From positions 23,435,881 through 23,499,880 of the forward strand of contig JALJCS010000001.1 in NCBI GenBank assembly GCA_023055355.1: 64,000 bases of DNA. Direction: 5' to 3'. The stretch comes from Agelaius tricolor (taxonomy: Eukaryota; Chordata; Aves; Passeriformes; Icteridae). Below, in pieces: positions 59,820 through 64,000 of the stretch. Position numbers and translations under genes: made by a program. The notes under the pieces are model-generated. The model did not search any database. It was not told the DNA's origin and saw nothing but the letters and a program-made list of their open reading frames with translations. The number at the start of each line of letters is the position of its first letter. Positions within the stretch are counted from its first letter, which is position 1.

Positions 59820-60200
59820 AGTTAGAGTATTCCAATTATTTTCACTTTAAAGGTTGAGCTCTTTTTCAGTTTGTGTTTTTCCATTTCTACCCGTAATTCA
59901 GATTTATGTAGCACGTAACCAAACGTGTGAAGGTATGTGAAGGCTCCAAATGCACAATGCAATACTAGAATATAGCTCTTTGTTATGCTAATTATTTCTT
60001 CCCAGCTGCTCCTGCAATGAGAGCCAGCCCGACCTATCAAAGGGGAACAAAACCTCCAGGCAAGCTTTCAGTTGCAAGGTCCCCTTACCTCTGTGCTCGA
60101 GGGGCTGCAACTATTTTGGCACCGGTAAACCAAGCCGAGAGGTAAAACAAAACAATTCAATATTGCAGCTCCGCTGTTGCTGGGAACATGAGCTAGGAAA
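59820..60200. promoter_or_regulatory. Candidate conserved non-coding element
   Basis: Repeat-free, AT-rich sequence with several textbook factor sites close together. GCTAATTATT (homeodomain) is near 59988, CTATCAAAGGGG (TCF/LEF-like) near 60034, and GGCACCGGTAAACC follows near 60117. The call rests on motif density by eye only. Confidence 0.2.
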
Positions 60201-63200
60201 TAAAAAGTGATACCCTCTTGACAGTCAGGTTGCTATGATTTACATTTTTCTCTCAGGTACCATCCCCCCCTCCACATGCATCTCCTCACGAAAGAAGCAC
60301 TTCTGTGCAAAGGGGAAAAATGAGGCAGTGTGGGAAAACATCCAGTCAATGCTCAGAGGCTCTGCTGAGGTTCTGATTTTGGCACCCACCAGGGCAGGGC
60401 TGATGATCATGAAGGATATTTAGTGCATGGGTGTCAGATTCATGACAGCCAGAAAATCCACGGGTTACATTATATAAATTAAAATTAAGTTCCCAATTAA
60501 TAGTAATTTTTAAAAAAATGTTTCCTCTATCCACAATTAAAAGAATAGAATTATCAGCCTGGTTGCCTTTCCATTATTTATGATGATATTCAGTTAAAAG
60601 ACAGTTTGTCATGTCCCTGTGTTTCTAGAGCCTAGAATATGGATACTGATAGCATATGGAAATATTCAAAGGGGAAAAAGGAGCTTTGGCAGCTGGAAGG
60701 GTACTACTGGGGTCCACCAGCAGCTTGAGAGGCTCAGAGGATCACTGGGAATGGAGGGCAAACTTGATAGCTGAATGCCTTATTTATAATGGTCACCAGT
60801 GAAATACCTCAAAAGCTGACATTACACTGTCATCTTTAAGCCTCAGCATTAGCAAACAGGCACTTCCAATGGGTGGATAAATCCATACAATGAAAATCCT
60901 TGTCTCAGCCTGCATGCAGAGTAAGGAAAGCGATCTGACAGTAGCTTATGCCCTACTTGTATTTTAAGATTTTCTTCATGCCTGTGATGCCCATACAGGT
61001 TATTTTAAGGTTTCAGTATTGGAGCAATCTTTCAATGGAGATATAGGATTGCATTAACACTGTGTGCCTTACTTCTTTCAGAAGAGACAAAATGAGATTT
61101 GTCATCATTTGCCAGTTAGTCTGCTGGTAAGCCAGAAACCAATCTGTTACACAGAGGAAGGAATCAAAGAAGGAATAATACATATTCAGCCTCCACAGGT
61201 AAAACATAGGCTGCTCAAGATTTAACAATTAGTCAAATTTTATTTTCAGGCTAATGCCAATTACAATACTAACAGTAATTGGGGAAAGCAGGTGGCTTTA
61301 GCAACACTTGTTGAGACTCACAGAAAATAAGTTTGAAGAAAACAATGCTGAAAGTACATTATACTTAAAATGTAGCAACGCTTAGATTTATGTTCCCTGT
61401 CTGGTGGTTTGTAAGAAAGATAAAGGACAACTGCATTTTGAGCCAAACCCATACTACTGTACTCAAAGAAATAATTGGCCCCATGGCAGCCATATCACTA
61501 AGAGGATGAGGAGTCTGGTTAGTGGGACCTGCTCATAGACCAAACTACAGAGGATTTTACCCTGAAAAAGCAATGGGTGGAGTGGGAAAAATAATTACAA
61601 GGGCTTTTAGCATTTATGAAGGAATAGAGCACAGATTTTACACATACACTGAGAGACACAAACCATTTTGGAGTTCGAGAATAAAACTAGATTTGAAAAC
61701 AATCTGCTGCACAACTTCAACTCCCACTGGCAGAGGTTTTTCCTTACTAAAAGAGGTAAATACAGACTAGCCAGTCCCACAAAATGTGGGGTGGAAGAGA
61801 GGGATTGTCTTTCAAAACTTTCTGATTAAGATAATGAGGAAAAGACAAAAGCAAGAATAACCAAAGGTGTGGGTGGTTAGCTTGTAGGACCAGGCACAAT
61901 TTCTCCAAAAATCAATAACACAGCATCATCTCATGCCAGCTAAGGGTCTCATTACCCATCATCCAGCTGCAAAAATCTCTGAAATACCAGCCAGCAAACT
62001 GCTAGAGACCACTGACACCAGTCATAGTTCACAAGGGAAAATACTGTATCAGAAATATAAGGCAGTGAGGGGATGGTAGAAGGATGTTGTGGGGTCCCTC
62101 TGAGCTTGCTGAGTGCAACTGTGGCAGCTACAGGCCAGTATCATGGAGGAGAGATGACCAGCAGCTACTGGCAGTCCATCATCCTCCCCTGCAAGGACCT
62201 GAGCCTCTCGTGGTTTCAGGGGGCAGACACAGAGCAGCAGACAGAAGGATGAGCCTAGTGGGGTATTCCACAGGGAAAGCACCACTGCAGGAGGTAGCTG
62301 TAAATGGACTGACCTTGAGCAGACAAACCATTTATTGTCCTGCTGCAATGCCAGTATGACAGAATAAATGCTCTCCACAGTAAACTGGAGAGTGATGCTG
62401 GATTAATTAAGAATTACTAGCTATAGAAGATGAGTTACTTTTCAAATTCAGTATCTCTCTGCTTTGGGGTTTTTGTTGGTGTTTGGGGTTTTCTGCTCAT
62501 GAATACTTCTGAGTGTACACAGACCACCCATCTGTGGCTCCTCCTCACACAACCTGCATTCCTCAGCAAGGGGAACTTGAGCAATAAAAGAAGTTAAAAC
62601 ATTTGCCTACCTGGCCTTTCAGCTGGAGCTGGTGAAAAAGCTTTGCATACTCTGCACCACTTCTGCAAGGCCAAGGAACTAAAACTCAACTTTCCCTAAG
62701 GTGTACTACCTTCCTGGCAGGGAAGGGATTTAAAGACTAGGGAGATCAAAAATAGGCCAACTATAGCTCCAAAGGCAATTGCTTTCACATGATTATTACC
62801 CTGGTGTTTTATCTAACCTTCCACACCTGACCCAAGGCTCCTTGGAAAGCCTCTGACCCGGCATAGTAAACCTGGTCTGCTCTTAGAGCCACAGCTGCTT
62901 TGCTCACGTTGTTTAAAGCCCAGAAAGGGAAGGTCTCCCCCTAACACCCCTCAGCCCCAGGGCTGGTTCATGTTCAGCCCCCAGAGTGGACTGGCTGCCT
63001 GGGTTCTCCTCGTCTCAGCAGCCTTAAGCTGAGCAGGATTAGCTGCTGCAAAGGCACTCGGCGCCCAGCCACGGCTGTGTTTACATTAGAGAAAATGGAC
63101 CTCACAGAGACAGTTTGCAAACACCACAAGACGAACTTTTGTAAACTCCCTTGGTTTAGTCATCTTTCCCCATCTGTCAGAGAAGTTTAAGTGAGATTGA

Positions 63201-64000
63201 AAAAACACAGGAAATTACTGTGTATTCCAAGTAGTTGTGACTGAGCGGCTTGGCTGTTATATGGGATGTGGAAGATTCGCATCTCCTAACATTTCCAGCA
63301 GGATCCTTTGAAACACTTTCCTGGCTACGATATTTTAACAGGCTCTGCACACCCTGCCAGGAAAAGCCTCTGGGGTGCTTTGTGCAGCTGTAGAAAAGCT
63401 CATACCAGTCCTGAGGAGCCCAAATGGTGACCTCCAGAAAGCGAGGGCAGCCCCTGTCTTAGAGGCTGCAAAGCAAGGGATGGACAATGTAAAAGGTCAG
63501 GTCCCTTTGGGAGGCCCCCGTGTGAGAGTTATATTCACTGAGTACAACAGCAGATGAAATCCTTCACCTCACAGCAGTTTAAACCTTTCCCTGATGTGAC
63601 TGACCCGTTTGGTTTTGGGGTTTTTTTGTGATAAAACTTAAGAAACCTCTTTTGTCGAGGTTCCTGGCATGAGTAAGCAGCCATTGCACTTGCTACACCT
63701 CTTGCTCAAGAAGGCAATGAAAGGACACAAGTCAAATGCAGGCTAGAAATCACCTTCACCTCTTTGCTTCAGCCATAACTCTCTTATCACCAGATCATGC
63801 CGTAGTGGCAATCTGAGCTACAGGCAGCTGGAAAAGTCATTTAGGTGTGGGGGGTCACAACTGGCACAAGGCTCCAGAGGGACCAGAGCAGCCACCTGGT
63901 TACTTTGTTTAAACATCGCCTTAGCTCGAGCTGTGGCTCTGAACCAGCTCCCTGCTTCCCCTGCGCAAATCCAAAGGGTGGTGGCACCCTGGCAGCGTGT
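60201..64000. other. Intergenic stretch to the window edge, nothing recognised
   Basis: Unique sequence without a recognisable gene. The expected upstream neighbour SERTAD4 is not seen on either strand; it should lie beyond 64000 if synteny with human holds. Confidence 0.5.

Noticed and set aside
1..64000. CRISPR arrays, operons and prokaryotic signals
   Set aside because: The window is vertebrate nuclear DNA with spliced genes and avian retroposons; none were seen.

Overview
The window is vertebrate nuclear DNA from a bird, most likely an oscine passerine. It is intron-rich and gene-poor. CR1 LINE fragments end in the avian CR1 3' terminus. Several solo LTRs belong to families I recognise from passerine genomes. 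A tRNA-Ile-headed, CR1-tailed SINE resembles the zebra-finch element TguSINE1. The only gene I can prove is the 5' part of HHAT (hedgehog acyltransferase) on the minus strand.

HHAT occupies 1-19560. A CpG island at about 18.8-19.56 kb holds a non-coding first exon. Seven coding exons follow leftwards: 18948-18855, 17044-16977, 15776-15663, 15053-14859, 13585-13373, 10800-10629 and 1247-1097. All have GT/AG borders and compatible phases. They give 335 complete codons plus two bases, which end just before the human Asp339 position. The MBOAT catalytic His and the C-terminus lie off the left edge. The intron before the last visible exon carries a recent 41-bp tandem duplication that copies the splice acceptor, and use of the outer copy would create an immediate in-frame stop.

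Immediately upstream of the island (19.56-20.13 kb) is a minisatellite of 19-21 bp units. The remaining 44 kb (20-64 kb) is the HHAT 5' intergenic region, with no recognisable protein gene. In human the next gene upstream is SERTAD4, and it is not seen here. The region contains three CR1 pieces, two ERV LTRs, a SINE, a degenerate tandem array of about 170 bp units next to a GAAAT/ATTTC-rich block, a near-perfect 28-bp-arm hairpin, two small CpG-rich islets (45.5 and 51 kb) and several simple repeats.

The most unexpected item is a heavily decayed Ty3/gypsy-type pol fragment at about 41.2-42.2 kb. Its reverse-transcriptase motifs run in the correct order but lie in several frames with stops. 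Such elements are nearly absent from bird genomes, so this is probably a very old fossil.
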